Assembly (NCBI GenBank): GCA_018713255.1
Contig: DVFL01000040.1
Location: forward strand, 161,303-225,302
DNA length: 64,000 nt
Reading direction: 5' to 3'
Source of the DNA: Candidatus Cottocaccamicrobium excrementipullorum
GTDB lineage: Bacteria; Bacillota; Clostridia; Lachnospirales; Lachnospiraceae
The notes under the pieces were generated by a model that saw only the letters and a program-made list of their open reading frames with translations, was not told the DNA's origin and made no database searches. The first letter of the stretch is position 1. Every line of letters starts with the position of its first letter. Both the position numbers and the translations under genes were made by a program. Positions 1 through 7,905 of this stretch are shown here, one piece after another.

Positions 1-13
1 GGCAGGGGCAAAG

Positions 14-62
14 GGCCGCCGAATCTTTGAAATAATTTAAGATTCGGCGGTCTTTTCTTTTT
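14..62 (+). terminator. Intrinsic terminator of an upstream gene
   Basis: A perfect 12-bp stem (CCGCCGAATCTT at 16-27 with AAGATTCGGCGG at 39-50) with an 11-nt loop is followed by a T-rich tract at 51-61. It most likely ends a gene lying before the window. No coding sequence is seen upstream of it. Confidence 0.85.
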
Positions 63-155
63 GCGGCAGGGGGATGGATGAAGGGGAAAAGGAAAAAGAT
101 TGTACCCGGTATTCTTTTGGTGTATGATAGAGAAAATAAGGACAGGGGTGAGAAA

Positions 156-494
156 ATGGATTGTCGGGAGGCGCAGAGACTGGTGATGCCTTATATCCAG
201 GATGATCTGACTCCAGAAGAACTGGAAGGTTTTTTAGAACATGTGGAATCCTGCCCAGACTGCCGGGAGGAGCTGGAGATCTATTTTACAGTGGCCTTAG
301 GCCTTCGGCAGCTGGATGAGGGATCTGGCAGCTACAATATCAAGGGAGAGCTGGAGGCTGCCTTGGAGGAATCCAGGCGTCAAGTACGGTTTCGCAGGAT
401 GGTAAAGGTGAGCTGTTATGCGGTAAATACTCTGGCTGGTCTGGGACTGTTGACGACCTTTCTTTTGCAGCTGAGAATCTGGATCATTCCCTGA
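156..494 (+). CDS. Small zf-HC2 (anti-sigma-like) zinc-finger membrane protein
   Basis: A 112-residue protein. Residues 1-45 carry a zf-HC2-like motif: an N-terminal Cys at position 3, then H-x3-C-x2-C (HVESCPDC). This is the zinc-binding module of anti-sigma factors such as RsiW and ChrR. A single hydrophobic segment near residues 85-108 would anchor it in the membrane with the zinc finger in the cytoplasm. The start at 156 is chosen because GGGGTGAGAA precedes it; an in-frame ATG at 78 would add 26 low-complexity residues with no good ribosome site. It ends 15 bp before polA, so the two are probably co-transcribed. No sigma factor gene adjoins it inside the window, so an anti-sigma role is only inferred from the fold. 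Confidence 0.75.
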   Translation: MDCREAQRLVMPYIQDDLTPEELEGFLEHVESCPDCREELEIYFTVALGLRQLDEGSGSYNIKGELEAALEESRRQVRFRRMVKVSCYAVNTLAGLGLLTTFLLQLRIWIIP

Positions 495-509
495 CAGAAA
501 GGATGGAAA

Positions 510-3188
510 ATGGAAAAACTGGTATTAATTGACGGACACAGTATCTTAAACCGCGCTTTTTATGGAGTCCCGGATTTAACAAATTCAGAAGGGCTTCATA
601 CGAACGCGGTTTATGGTTTTTTAAATATTATGTTTAAGATCCTGGATGAAGAAAAGGCGGATCATCTGGCAGTTGCCTTCGATTTAAAAGAGCCTACCTT
701 TCGCCATAAAATGTATGATCAGTACAAGGGCACCAGGAAGCCGATGCCCCAGGAGCTTCATGAACAGGTTCCTCTGATGAAAGAGGTGCTTAAGGCCATG
801 AATATTCCTATTCTCACGCTGGCTGGGTTTGAGGCAGATGATATTTTGGGAACGGTGGCAAAACGAAGCCAGGCGGCAGGAATTGAGGTTTCTGTAATCT
901 CCGGGGACCGAGATCTTCTTCAGCTGGCAGATGAACGGATTAAAATTCGGATTCCTAAAACCAGCCGGGGCACTACGGAAATCCATGACTATTATCCGGA
1001 GGATGTGAAACGGGAGTATCAGGTAACTCCTGCAGAATTTATTGAGGTAAAAGCCTTGATGGGAGACGCCTCTGACAATATTCCGGGAGTGCCGTCCATC
1101 GGAGAAAAAACGGCCATTGCGATTATTTCTCTTTACGGTTCCATCGAGAATGCTTATGCACATTTGGAAGAAATTAAGCCTCCCAGAGCAAAGAAGGCTT
1201 TGGAGGAGCATTACGATATGGCGCAGATGAGCAAGGAACTGGCGACCATCTGTACAGACTGTCCCATTGAATTTTCCTATGAAGAGGCAAAAATTGATAA
1301 CCTTTATACTCCTGAAGTGTATCAGCTGATGAAGCGTTTAGAATTTAAATCCATTCTCTCACGATTCAGCCAGGAGGCTATGGGCCATTCCCGGCTGGAA
1401 GACGGATTTGTCTTTACCAGTGATCAGGAGACGGCGGAAAAATGGCTGAAAGAAGCGAAGTCGATCCTTGCTGAAAAAGAAGATCATCGCCATTGCATTG
1501 GCCTGCAGCTGATTGCAGGGGGAAAAAAGGGAGAGGATCGAGAGGTGAAAGGCCTTTCTCTTTCCCTGGATGAAGAAAGAACCGTCTGCATTCTGACAGG
1601 CAGGATCTCTGGAGACTGGCTGATCAAACAGGCAAAAGATTTGATTTCCTGTGCTGAACTGCCGAGACTCTGGGTGCCGGATTTAAAAAAGATTCTTCCC
1701 TGGCTTAACCTAGAGGACGATGCCGCGGTGTTGGATGCAGGGGTGGCGGCCTACTTGCTGAATCCATTGAAAGATTCCTACGATTACGATGATCTTGCCA
1801 GAGATTATTTAGGATTAACGCTTCCTTCTGAAAAGGATCTTTTGGGGAAACGAAAGGTGGAAGATGCCCTTTTTGATGAGGAAAATCAGGGGCGGATCTG
1901 TGCCTGCTATATGGCTTTCGCTTCAGGAAGAGCGGCGGAAGCCTTAGAAGAACAATTAAAAGAAACCGGCATGTGGAAGCTTTTTCTTGAGGTGGAAATG
2001 CCGCTGATTTACAGTCTTTATCATATGGAATCGGCGGGGATTAAAGTAAAGCCTCAGGCCTTGGCGGAGTACAGCAAAAGGCTGAAGGTACAGATTGAGC
2101 AGCTGGAAAAAGAAATTTATGCGGATTGTGGAGAAAGCTTTAACATCAATTCTCCGAAGCAGCTGGGAGAAATTCTGTTCGGGAAGATGAAGCTGAAAGG
2201 CGGAAAGAAAACGAAAACCGGATACTCTACTGCCGCAGATGTTCTGGAAAAACTGGCGCCCCAGGTTCCGGTGGTGCAGAAAATTCTGGATTACCGGCAG
2301 CTGACTAAACTGAACTCCACTTATGCAGAGGGACTGGCTGCTTATATCGGTCCGGATGAGCGGATACATGGCACGTTTAACCAGACCATTACAGCCACTG
2401 GAAGAATCAGCAGCACAGAACCAAATCTTCAGAATATTCCCGTGCGGATGGAGCTGGGGCGGGAGATTCGAAAAGTATTCGTTCCAGAAGATGGTTATAT
2501 CTTTGTGGATGCAGATTATTCCCAGATCGAGCTGAGGATTTTGGCGTCTATGTCTGGGGATGAACGGCTGATTCAGGCCTATAATTCTGCGGAGGATATC
2601 CATGCAATTACGGCTTCTCAGGTGTTTCACGTTCCTCTTTCTCAGGTGACGCCGCAGCAGAGGCGGGACGCCAAGGCGGTGAACTTCGGGATTGTTTATG
2701 GAATCAGCGCCTTTGGATTGGGAGAAGGCTTAAGTGTTTCCCGAAAGGAAGCCCAGGCGTACATTGATCAGTATTTTGAAACTTATCCTGGGGTAAAAGA
2801 ATTTCTGGAAAATCTGGTTGCCGAGGCAAAGGAAAAGGGATATGTTGCCACGCTTTACGGCAGACGGCGTCCTATCCCCGAACTGAAATCTGGGAACTTT
2901 ATGCAGAGATCTTTCGGGGAGCGGGCGGCAATGAATTCTCCGATTCAGGGAACGGCGGCAGATATTATGAAAATTGCCATGATCGGCGTGGACAGGGAGC
3001 TACGGCGAAGAGGGCTGCGTTCCAGAATTGTTTTACAGATTCACGATGAACTGCTGATTGAAACCTGGGAGCCGGAAAAGGAAGAAGTGAAAGCTGTGCT
3101 GGAAGATAAAATGAAGCACGCTTCTCATCTTAAGGTTGCTCTGGAGGTGGAAGCAAAAGAGGGCGATTCCTGGTTCGCTGCCAAGTAG
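510..3188 (+). CDS. polA: DNA polymerase I
   Basis: An 892-residue family A DNA polymerase for Okazaki-fragment processing and repair synthesis. Residues 1 to about 290 form the 5'-3' exonuclease/FEN domain (GDRDLLQLAD, GDASDNIPGVPSIG). About 300-480 is the 3'-5' exonuclease fold, and 510-892 the polymerase. Motif A contains DYSQIELR with Asp669, motif B is RRDAKAVNFGIVYG, and motif C is QIHDELL with Asp846; the two aspartates bind the catalytic metals. The exonuclease fold lacks the usual Asp-x-Glu first motif (HCIGLQL is found where it would lie), so proofreading is probably absent, as in Bacillus-type Pol I. The ATG at 510 follows AAAGGATGG. Downstream genes run in the same direction. Confidence 0.98.
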   Translation: MEKLVLIDGHSILNRAFYGVPDLTNSEGLHTNAVYGFLNIMFKILDEEKADHLAVAFDLKEPTFRHKMYDQYKGTRKPMPQELHEQVPLMKEVLKAMNIPILTLAGFEADDILGTVAKRSQAAGIEVSVISGDRDLLQLADERIKIRIPKTSRGTTEIHDYYPEDVKREYQVTPAEFIEVKALMGDASDNIPGVPSIGEKTAIAIISLYGSIENAYAHLEEIKPPRAKKALEEHYDMAQMSKELATICTDCPIEFSYEEAKIDNLYTPEVYQLMKRLEFKSILSRFSQEAMGHSRLEDGFVFTSDQETAEKWLKEAKSILAEKEDHRHCIGLQLIAGGKKGEDREVKGLSLSLDEERTVCILTGRISGDWLIKQAKDLISCAELPRLWVPDLKKILPWLNLEDDAAVLDAGVAAYLLNPLKDSYDYDDLARDYLGLTLPSEKDLLGKRKVEDALFDEENQGRICACYMAFASGRAAEALEEQLKETGMWKLFLEVEMPLIYSLYHMESAGIKVKPQALAEYSKRLKVQIEQLEKEIYADCGESFNINSPKQLGEILFGKMKLKGGKKTKTGYSTAADVLEKLAPQVPVVQKILDYRQLTKLNSTYAEGLAAYIGPDERIHGTFNQTITATGRISSTEPNLQNIPVRMELGREIRKVFVPEDGYIFVDADYSQIELRILASMSGDERLIQAYNSAEDIHAITASQVFHVPLSQVTPQQRRDAKAVNFGIVYGISAFGLGEGLSVSRKEAQAYIDQYFETYPGVKEFLENLVAEAKEKGYVATLYGRRRPIPELKSGNFMQRSFGERAAMNSPIQGTAADIMKIAMIGVDRELRRRGLRSRIVLQIHDELLIETWEPEKEEVKAVLEDKMKHASHLKVALEVEAKEGDSWFAAK

Positions 3189-3218
3189 GTTAAGAAGGGG
3201 AAGGCAGGAGGCGTAAAG

Positions 3219-3503
3219 GTGCTGGAGAGAAAAGGGTTCATGCCCATCAATTATTTAAAAAAAGAAAGCTACACCGGGAGCTATAAGGGCATGCGTTTTA
3301 AAATGGTAAAGGCTCAGGACGATCAGGGGGAAGAAGAAAAAACTGTCCTCAGAGTGTATCACTGGCCGGAGCCTTATGGGTTTGATGCCACCAAGGAGGA
3401 GCTTAAAACCAGCAGAGATTTTTCTTTCGACGAGGAAGGAATTCAGGCCGGCATAGACTGGCTGAATGAAGCTTACGAAAAACAGTATGAGAAAAGAGAT
3501 TAG
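3219..3503 (+). CDS. Conserved small protein of unknown function
   Basis: A 94-residue acidic, soluble protein with no family that I recognise. It starts with GTG, supported by AGGAGG at 3206-3211 just ahead of the start; an internal ATG at 3240 has no such site. It has no signal peptide, membrane segment or cysteine. Its composition is rich in Glu, Lys and aromatic residues (for example VYHWPEPYGFDA) and it ends in a helical, charged tail. It lies between polA and the glycosylase gene on the same strand with short spacing, which suggests one operon of DNA-maintenance genes. No function is assigned. Confidence 0.7.
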   Translation: MLERKGFMPINYLKKESYTGSYKGMRFKMVKAQDDQGEEEKTVLRVYHWPEPYGFDATKEELKTSRDFSFDEEGIQAGIDWLNEAYEKQYEKRD

Positions 3504-3513
3504 GAGCGGCAGC

Positions 3514-4032
3514 ATGAGACTGAATGAAGCATTTTATCATAGGGATTGTCTGCAGGTTGCCCCTGATTTAGTTGGAAAAATGCTGGTTCGCCGTTTGGAG
3601 GACGGCAGCCAGATTCGCCTGAGAATTTCGGAAACAGAAGCCTACCGAGGCGAAGAGGATACCGCATGTCATGCCCATAAAGGGAAAACCAACCGAACAA
3701 AAGTGCTTTATGGGGAGCCTGGACAGATTTATGTGTATTTATGCTACGGGATTCACTGGCTTTTAAATGTGGTTACCGGAGAGCTTGGACTTCCTCAGGG
3801 CGTGCTGATCAGGGCATGCACGGAGGCGGATGGCCCGGGAAAGCTGACGAAAAAGCTGAAGGTGGATAAGACGCTGAACGATACTTCTATTTTAACCAGT
3901 CCGTGGCTTTGGATAGAGGATGACGGAAAGCATTATCAGGTGATTCCAGATACCAGAGTGGGAATCGGGTATGCCAGCGAGGAAGATCAAAAGCGGCTGT
4001 GGCGGTTTAAACTGGGAGGAGAGATAAAATGA
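3514..4032 (+). CDS. mpg: DNA-3-methyladenine glycosylase (AAG/MPG family)
   Basis: A base-excision repair glycosylase that removes alkylated purines. The AAG fold signature is present: LVGKMLVRR near the N-terminus, the active-site segment SETEAYRGEEDTACHA with its catalytic Glu, NRTKVLYG, and the substrate-contact segment GQIYVYLCYGIHWLLNVV. At 172 residues it is slightly short for the family (about 190-210). I chose the ATG at 3514, which follows TAGGAGCGG; an upstream in-frame ATG at 3466 would overlap the preceding gene by 38 bp and add non-conserved residues. Its stop overlaps the coaE start (ATGA), so the two are translationally coupled. Confidence 0.92.
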   Translation: MRLNEAFYHRDCLQVAPDLVGKMLVRRLEDGSQIRLRISETEAYRGEEDTACHAHKGKTNRTKVLYGEPGQIYVYLCYGIHWLLNVVTGELGLPQGVLIRACTEADGPGKLTKKLKVDKTLNDTSILTSPWLWIEDDGKHYQVIPDTRVGIGYASEEDQKRLWRFKLGGEIK

Positions 4033-4622
4033 TCGTCATCGGAATTACAGGAGGAGTGGGAGCGGGAAAGAGCCAGATTTTGGATTGGCTGAAACAACGG
4101 TGGAAAGTGCCGTTCATCCGGACGGATGATACGGCCAAAAAGCTCATGGAGCCTGGACAGGAAGGCTACCGCCAAGTGATCCAGGTTTTTGGGAAGAGCA
4201 TTGTTAATCCTGATGAATCGATCTGCCGGCCGGCTTTGGCCAAATTGATTTTTCAGAACGAGGAAGCAAGAAATCAGGTAAACCAGATCACCCATCCTTT
4301 GGTGTGGAATCGGGTAAAAGAAGAACTGGAGGATTTGGCTTCTCAAGGCTGCCGGGCAGCAGCGGTTGAATCTGCGGTGTTTGATACCAGCGGCGCCGCC
4401 CTCTGCGGCCAGATCTGGTATGTATACGCGCCGGAAGAAGTAAGGATTCAAAGACTAAAAAAAGACAGAGGATACTCTCAGGAGCGTTGTCTGTCCATGA
4501 TCTCCAGTCAGAATACCGACCAGCAGTTCAGGGATATCAGCAGTCAGATCATAGACAACGGCGGTTCCTGGGAACAGACGAAGAAGCAGCTGGATCAGAT
4601 GATGCAGAATATTTTGGCTTAA
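4029..4622 (+). CDS. coaE: Dephospho-CoA kinase
   Basis: A 197-residue kinase catalysing the last step of coenzyme A synthesis, phosphorylation of the 3'-hydroxyl of dephospho-CoA. The P-loop GGVGAGKS is at residues 8-15. It is followed by the substrate-side segment FIRTDDTAKKLMEPG, the RPALAKLIF helix, and the lid and adenine-binding part near RLKKDRGYSQERC. Length and motif order match the family. The start overlaps the glycosylase stop by 4 bp. A 620-bp stretch without a protein gene follows, so this is the last gene of the polA-mpg-coaE group. Confidence 0.95.
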   Translation: MIVIGITGGVGAGKSQILDWLKQRWKVPFIRTDDTAKKLMEPGQEGYRQVIQVFGKSIVNPDESICRPALAKLIFQNEEARNQVNQITHPLVWNRVKEELEDLASQGCRAAAVESAVFDTSGAALCGQIWYVYAPEEVRIQRLKKDRGYSQERCLSMISSQNTDQQFRDISSQIIDNGGSWEQTKKQLDQMMQNILA

Positions 4623-4686
4623 CATAAAAAGGAAAGGTGAAAATATTCTGAAAATTTAAAAGATAAAAAGTTTTTTTCAAAAACTA

Positions 4687-4720
4687 TTGACAAAGTTCAA
4701 AAAATATGGTATTTTATAAT
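4687..4720 (+). promoter_or_regulatory. Promoter of the pseudoknot-array RNA
   Basis: A consensus -35 box TTGACA lies at 4687-4692. A -10 candidate TATTTT at 4710-4715 gives 17-bp spacing; a better-looking TATAAT at 4715-4720 gives an unusually long 22 bp. Either places the transcript start at about 4722-4728, just ahead of the first paired element of the array. Confidence 0.7.
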
Positions 4721-4726
4721 CACAAT

Positions 4727-5107
4727 AAAACTCATTAAGACATGTGGATAAAGAAAGTCTTAAAACTCAATGATAAGAGGATAAATTATCAGAATTACTC
4801 AAGAACAAGAGGATAAAAAGTTCAGCCAAGAACCGAAAAGGTTCCCACAATGACAAGTGGTAAAAAAGTCAGACCACAATGATAAGTGGTAAAAAAATCA
4901 AACCTCAATGATCAGAGGAAAAAAGATCAGCTCAATGGCAAGAGCATAAAAAGCCAAACCTCCCGGATAAGAGGAAAAAAGATCTGGAACACCTCAACAG
5001 GAAAGAGGAAAAAAATCCTGAAAACTGGTCGTTGAGCAAGACCAGAAAAAAAATAAAGGGATGCTCAAAAAGGGATAGCTTCCAGAAATGGAAGCTATCT
5101 TTTTTTT
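4727..5107 (+). ncRNA. Structured RNA: tandem array of nine H-type pseudoknots
   Basis: There is no open reading frame here, but regular RNA architecture is visible. Each unit reads stem 1 left, AA, stem 2 left, AA, stem 1 right, an A-rich linker of 5-8 nt, stem 2 right, which is the order of an H-type pseudoknot. Stem 1 / stem 2 pairs are:
- 4766-4768:4777-4779 / 4771-4776:4786-4791
- 4798-4800:4809-4811 / 4803-4806:4820-4823
- 4845-4848:4857-4860 / 4851-4854:4868-4871
- 4873-4877:4886-4890 / 4880-4883:4897-4900
- 4903-4906:4915-4918 / 4909-4913:4925-4929
- 4930-4933:4942-4945 / 4936-4939:4953-4956
- 4959-4962:4971-4974 / 4963-4968:4982-4987 (one G-U)
- 4992-4995:5005-5008 / 4998-5002:5016-5020
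- 5025-5030:5040-5045 / 5032-5038:5063-5069
Stem sequences differ between units while pairing is kept. A possible unit zero pairs 4736-4741 with 4757-4762, and a plain hairpin lies at 4830-4844. Its function is unknown. Confidence 0.85.
5075..5107 (+). terminator. Intrinsic terminator of the pseudoknot-array RNA
   Basis: A perfect 10-bp stem (GATAGCTTCC at 5075-5084 with GGAAGCTATC at 5091-5100) with loop AGAAAT is followed by seven Ts. It begins 5 nt after the last pseudoknot, so it closes the array transcript and separates it from walJ. Confidence 0.93.
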
Positions 5108-5112
5108 CGCTA

Positions 5113-5141
5113 TTGAATTCTGGCGGGTTTTATATTACAAT
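5113..5141 (+). promoter_or_regulatory. Promoter of walJ and its leader
   Basis: TTGAAT at 5113-5118 and TACAAT at 5136-5141 are separated by 17 bp. The expected start is near 5148-5149, which is the first base of the paired leader element described next. The promoter starts only six bases after the preceding T-tract. Confidence 0.75.
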
Positions 5142-5148
5142 CTATCCT

Positions 5149-5217
5149 AGCGTTGGTGTAGAGGGAGAATGTACGCCTTGAGACACCGATGTCGGACTGC
5201 CTGAACGCTGAAGGCAG
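5149..5217 (+). ncRNA. Pseudoknot-capable 5' leader of walJ
   Basis: AGCGTT at 5149-5154 is complementary to AACGCT at 5204-5209, which sits in the loop of a 6-bp hairpin (CTGCCT 5197-5202 with AGGCAG 5212-5217). A second hairpin, GGTGT 5155-5159 with ACACC 5183-5187, lies between them. This makes a compact pseudoknotted leader that begins at the predicted transcription start and ends 26 nt before the walJ start codon. It could be a riboswitch-like or protein-binding leader. I do not recognise it as a known riboswitch class. Confidence 0.5.
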
Positions 5218-5243
5218 GAATAGAGAAGAAAAGAGAGACCAGG

Positions 5244-6041
5244 ATGAGATTAGTCAGCATTGCAAGCGGCAGCAGCGGAAACTGCATTTATGTGGGTTCT
5301 GAACGGACTCATGTACTGATTGATGCCGGCATCAGCAATAAGAGAATTGAGCAGGGATTGAATGAAATTGGATTAAAGGCAGGAGAGCTTGACGGGATCT
5401 TGATTACCCACGAGCACTCAGATCATATTAAAGGACTTGGCGTCCTGGCCAGAAAGCATAAGATTCCCATCTATTCTACGGCAGAAACCCTGGAGGAAAT
5501 CGCAGCCAAGGCTTCTTTGGGGCAGTATCCTAAAGAACTTTTTCGGCCCATTCTTCCAGATGTGGATTTTGTTGTTGGAGATCTGGAGATCAAACCTTTT
5601 CGAATTGATCATGATGCGGCGAATCCGGTGGCCTATCGGGTGCAGAATGGACGGAAATCTGTGGCGGTGGCCACAGATATGGGACATTATGACCAGTATA
5701 TTGTGAATCATCTGCAGGGACTGGATGCTTTGCTGCTGGAGTCCAATCATGATGTACGCATGCTGGAAACAGGTCCGTACCCTTATTATTTGAAACGAAG
5801 AATTTTGGGAGATCATGGACATTTGTCCAACGAGACCTGCGGAAGGCTGTTAAATTGTATTCTTCACGATAATCTGAAAAAAATTTTGCTTGGACATTTG
5901 AGCAAGGAAAATAATTATGAAGAGCTGGCGTATGAGACGGTCCGTCTTGAAATTACCCAGGGCGAGACGCCTTACCAGGCAGGAGATTTTTCCATTGCGG
6001 TAGCAGGACGAGATCGTATGTCAGAAATTATCACCGTGTAA
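5244..6041 (+). CDS. walJ: MBL-fold metallohydrolase, WalJ/YycJ family
   Basis: A 265-residue cytoplasmic metallo-beta-lactamase-fold protein. The dinuclear metal motif THEHSDH is at residues 55-61. Further ligands lie in the ATDMGHYDQ region, the ESNHD segment and LGHLSKENN near the C-terminus. WalJ/YycJ proteins are 5'-3' DNA exonucleases with roles in mismatch repair and cell-wall and replication coordination; the exact role here is inferred from the family. It is not beside walRK in this window. The ribosome site is weak (AAGAGAGACCAGG just before ATG), which makes the structured leader upstream more interesting. The ACT gene follows 33 bp later. Confidence 0.9.
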   Translation: MRLVSIASGSSGNCIYVGSERTHVLIDAGISNKRIEQGLNEIGLKAGELDGILITHEHSDHIKGLGVLARKHKIPIYSTAETLEEIAAKASLGQYPKELFRPILPDVDFVVGDLEIKPFRIDHDAANPVAYRVQNGRKSVAVATDMGHYDQYIVNHLQGLDALLLESNHDVRMLETGPYPYYLKRRILGDHGHLSNETCGRLLNCILHDNLKKILLGHLSKENNYEELAYETVRLEITQGETPYQAGDFSIAVAGRDRMSEIITV

Positions 6042-6074
6042 AATGTAAAAAATACCAGAACAGGAGAACAGATT

Positions 6075-6344
6075 ATGAAAATTATTATTACGGTAGTAGG
6101 AAAAGACACAGTGGGAATTATTGCCAGAGTTTGTACTTATCTGGCGGAGAAGCAGGTAAACATTCTGGACATTTCCCAGACGATTGTTCAGGGGTATTTT
6201 AACATGATGATGATCGCAGATATGTCTGCATCCCCGGAATCTTTTGAAGAATTGTCCGGAGGGCTGGAGCAGGCAGGAGAAGAGATCGGCGTTAAGATCA
6301 AATGCCAGAGAGAAGAAATCTTTACTAAGATGCATCGGATTTGA
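6075..6344 (+). CDS. ACT-domain protein (UPF0237 type)
   Basis: An 89-residue single ACT domain starting MKIIITVVGKDTVGIIARV, a characteristic small-molecule-binding beta-alpha-beta start. The VNILDISQTIVQGYFNMMM segment matches the UPF0237 group. ACT domains sense amino acids and usually regulate other proteins; no catalytic part is present. It precedes the UPF0210 gene by 45 bp. This pairing is common in Firmicutes and archaea, so the two are probably partners. AGGAGA precedes the ATG. Confidence 0.9.
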   Translation: MKIIITVVGKDTVGIIARVCTYLAEKQVNILDISQTIVQGYFNMMMIADMSASPESFEELSGGLEQAGEEIGVKIKCQREEIFTKMHRI

Positions 6345-6389
6345 TGGAAACAGAAACAGCGGAAAACAGGAGAAAAGGCGGAATAATCC

Positions 6390-7754
6390 ATGATTAATAT
6401 TTACGAAGTAAACGAAACCAATAATATGATCGAGCATGAAAATCTGGATGTGCGGACCATTACCCTGGGAATCAGTCTGATGGATTGCATCGATTCAGAT
6501 CTTGACCAGGTGAATGAGAAGGTTTACGAGAAGATTACCCGGGTGGCGAAAGATCTTGTGGCTACAGGAGAAGCCATTGAAAAGGATTTTGGAATTCCCA
6601 TTGTGAATAAGCGGATTTCTGTAACCCCTATTGCTTTGATTGGCGGTTCGGCATGCCGCTGTCCGGAAGATTTTGTTTCCCTGGCCAGAACTCTGGACCG
6701 GGCGGCAAAGGAAGTGGGCGTGAATTTTATCGGAGGATATTCTGCTCTGGTGAGCAAGGGCATGACGAAAGCGGACGAGAATTTAATTCGTTCTATTCCT
6801 CAGGCTCTGGCAGAAACTGAGCGGGTATGCAGTTCTGTTAACGTCGGTTCAACGAAAACGGGATTGAATATGGACGGCGTCAAATTGATGGGCCAGATTG
6901 TAAGGGAAACCGCGGAAGCGACAAAGGAGGCAGATTCTCTGGGGTGTGCCAAGCTGGTGGTATTCTGCAATGCTCCTGATGATAATCCTTTTATGGCCGG
7001 AGCGTTTCATGGCGTTACCGAGGCGGATGCGGTAATTAACGTAGGAGTCAGCGGTCCCGGCGTGGTGAAGGTGGCTCTGGAAAAGGTGCGGGGCGAGAAT
7101 TTTGAAGTGCTTTGCGAAACCATAAAAAAGACCGCTTTTAAGATTACCAGAGTAGGTCAGCTGGTTGCGCAGGAGGCTTCCAGCCGGATGGGAATTCCTT
7201 TCGGCATCATTGACCTGTCTTTGGCGCCTACGCCGGCGGTGGGAGACAGCGTGGCGGAAATTCTTCAGGAAATCGGACTGGAGCGGGTAGGAGCCCCTGG
7301 AACCACAGCGGCCTTGGCCTTGTTAAATGATCAGGTAAAAAAGGGCGGAGTGATGGCTTCGTCTTACGTAGGCGGGTTAAGCGGAGCGTTTATTCCGGTA
7401 AGTGAGGATCAGGGAATGATTGATGCCGTAAATGCTGGAGCGCTGACCATAGAAAAGCTGGAGGCTATGACCTGTGTCTGCTCGGTAGGGTTGGATATGA
7501 TTGCCGTACCAGGGGATACAAGTGCTTCTACGATTGCAGGCATTATCGCGGATGAGGCGGCGATCGGCATGGTAAATCAGAAAACTACGGCGGTGCGCAT
7601 TATTCCGGTTATTGGAAAAGGCGTGGGAGAAACCGTGGAGTTCGGCGGACTTTTAGGATATGCGCCGGTGATGCCGGTTAATTCTTTCTCCTGCGAAAAA
7701 TTTGTTTCCCGGGGCGGAAGAATTCCTGCTCCTATTCACAGTTTTAAAAATTAG
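6390..7754 (+). CDS. UPF0210 / DUF711 family protein (PFL-like)
   Basis: A 454-residue soluble protein of the UPF0210 (DUF711) family, which is distantly related to glycyl-radical enzymes but has unproven activity. The sequence shows the long, highly conserved Gly/Ala-rich body typical of the family (for example [31 protein letters not shown] and [13 protein letters not shown] at the C-terminus). The full length is normal. The ACT-domain protein directly upstream is its usual neighbour and may be its regulatory subunit. A ribosome-binding site AGGAGAAAAGGCGG precedes the ATG. No function beyond the family can be given. Confidence 0.93.
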   Translation: MINIYEVNETNNMIEHENLDVRTITLGISLMDCIDSDLDQVNEKVYEKITRVAKDLVATGEAIEKDFGIPIVNKRISVTPIALIGGSACRCPEDFVSLARTLDRAAKEVGVNFIGGYSALVSKGMTKADENLIRSIPQALAETERVCSSVNVGSTKTGLNMDGVKLMGQIVRETAEATKEADSLGCAKLVVFCNAPDDNPFMAGAFHGVTEADAVINVGVSGPGVVKVALEKVRGENFEVLCETIKKTAFKITRVGQLVAQEASSRMGIPFGIIDLSLAPTPAVGDSVAEILQEIGLERVGAPGTTAALALLNDQVKKGGVMASSYVGGLSGAFIPVSEDQGMIDAVNAGALTIEKLEAMTCVCSVGLDMIAVPGDTSASTIAGIIADEAAIGMVNQKTTAVRIIPVIGKGVGETVEFGGLLGYAPVMPVNSFSCEKFVSRGGRIPAPIHSFKN

Positions 7755-7795
7755 CAGCCGGGATCGATTAGAAGATAGTGTGGAAATCAGAGGAG

Positions 7796-7833
7796 ACGGG
7801 CCGGGGGAAGAAATTCCCACGGCCCGTGTTTAA
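7796..7833 (+). terminator. Probable intrinsic terminator after the UPF0210 gene
   Basis: A long stem is formed by ACGGGCCG (7796-7803) with CGGCCCGT (7820-7827), continued by GGGAA (7805-7809) with TTCCC (7814-7818) around a GAAA loop. The T-tract after it is poor (GTTTAATT), so termination may be partial. Confidence 0.6.
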
Positions 7834-7905
7834 TTACGGAGTATCCAGCATGGCGCGCCAGTGACGCGTCTTGTCGGATTTTTCAGGATTAAGGAGGAAA
7901 TTGGA

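Noticed and set aside
1956..2630. Reverse-strand frame of 224 codons inside polA
   Set aside because: It is a shadow of the polymerase domain.
4766..5069. CRISPR array (regular period of about 29 bp)
   Set aside because: There are no identical repeats. The shared positions are short and the variable positions are paired stems, so it is an RNA fold series, not repeats with spacers; no cas genes are present.
4687..6041. Type III toxin-antitoxin locus
   Set aside because: The layout is similar, but the next gene is a WalJ-type metallohydrolase and not a ToxN-like RNase, and the units are diverged in sequence, unlike processed ToxI repeats.
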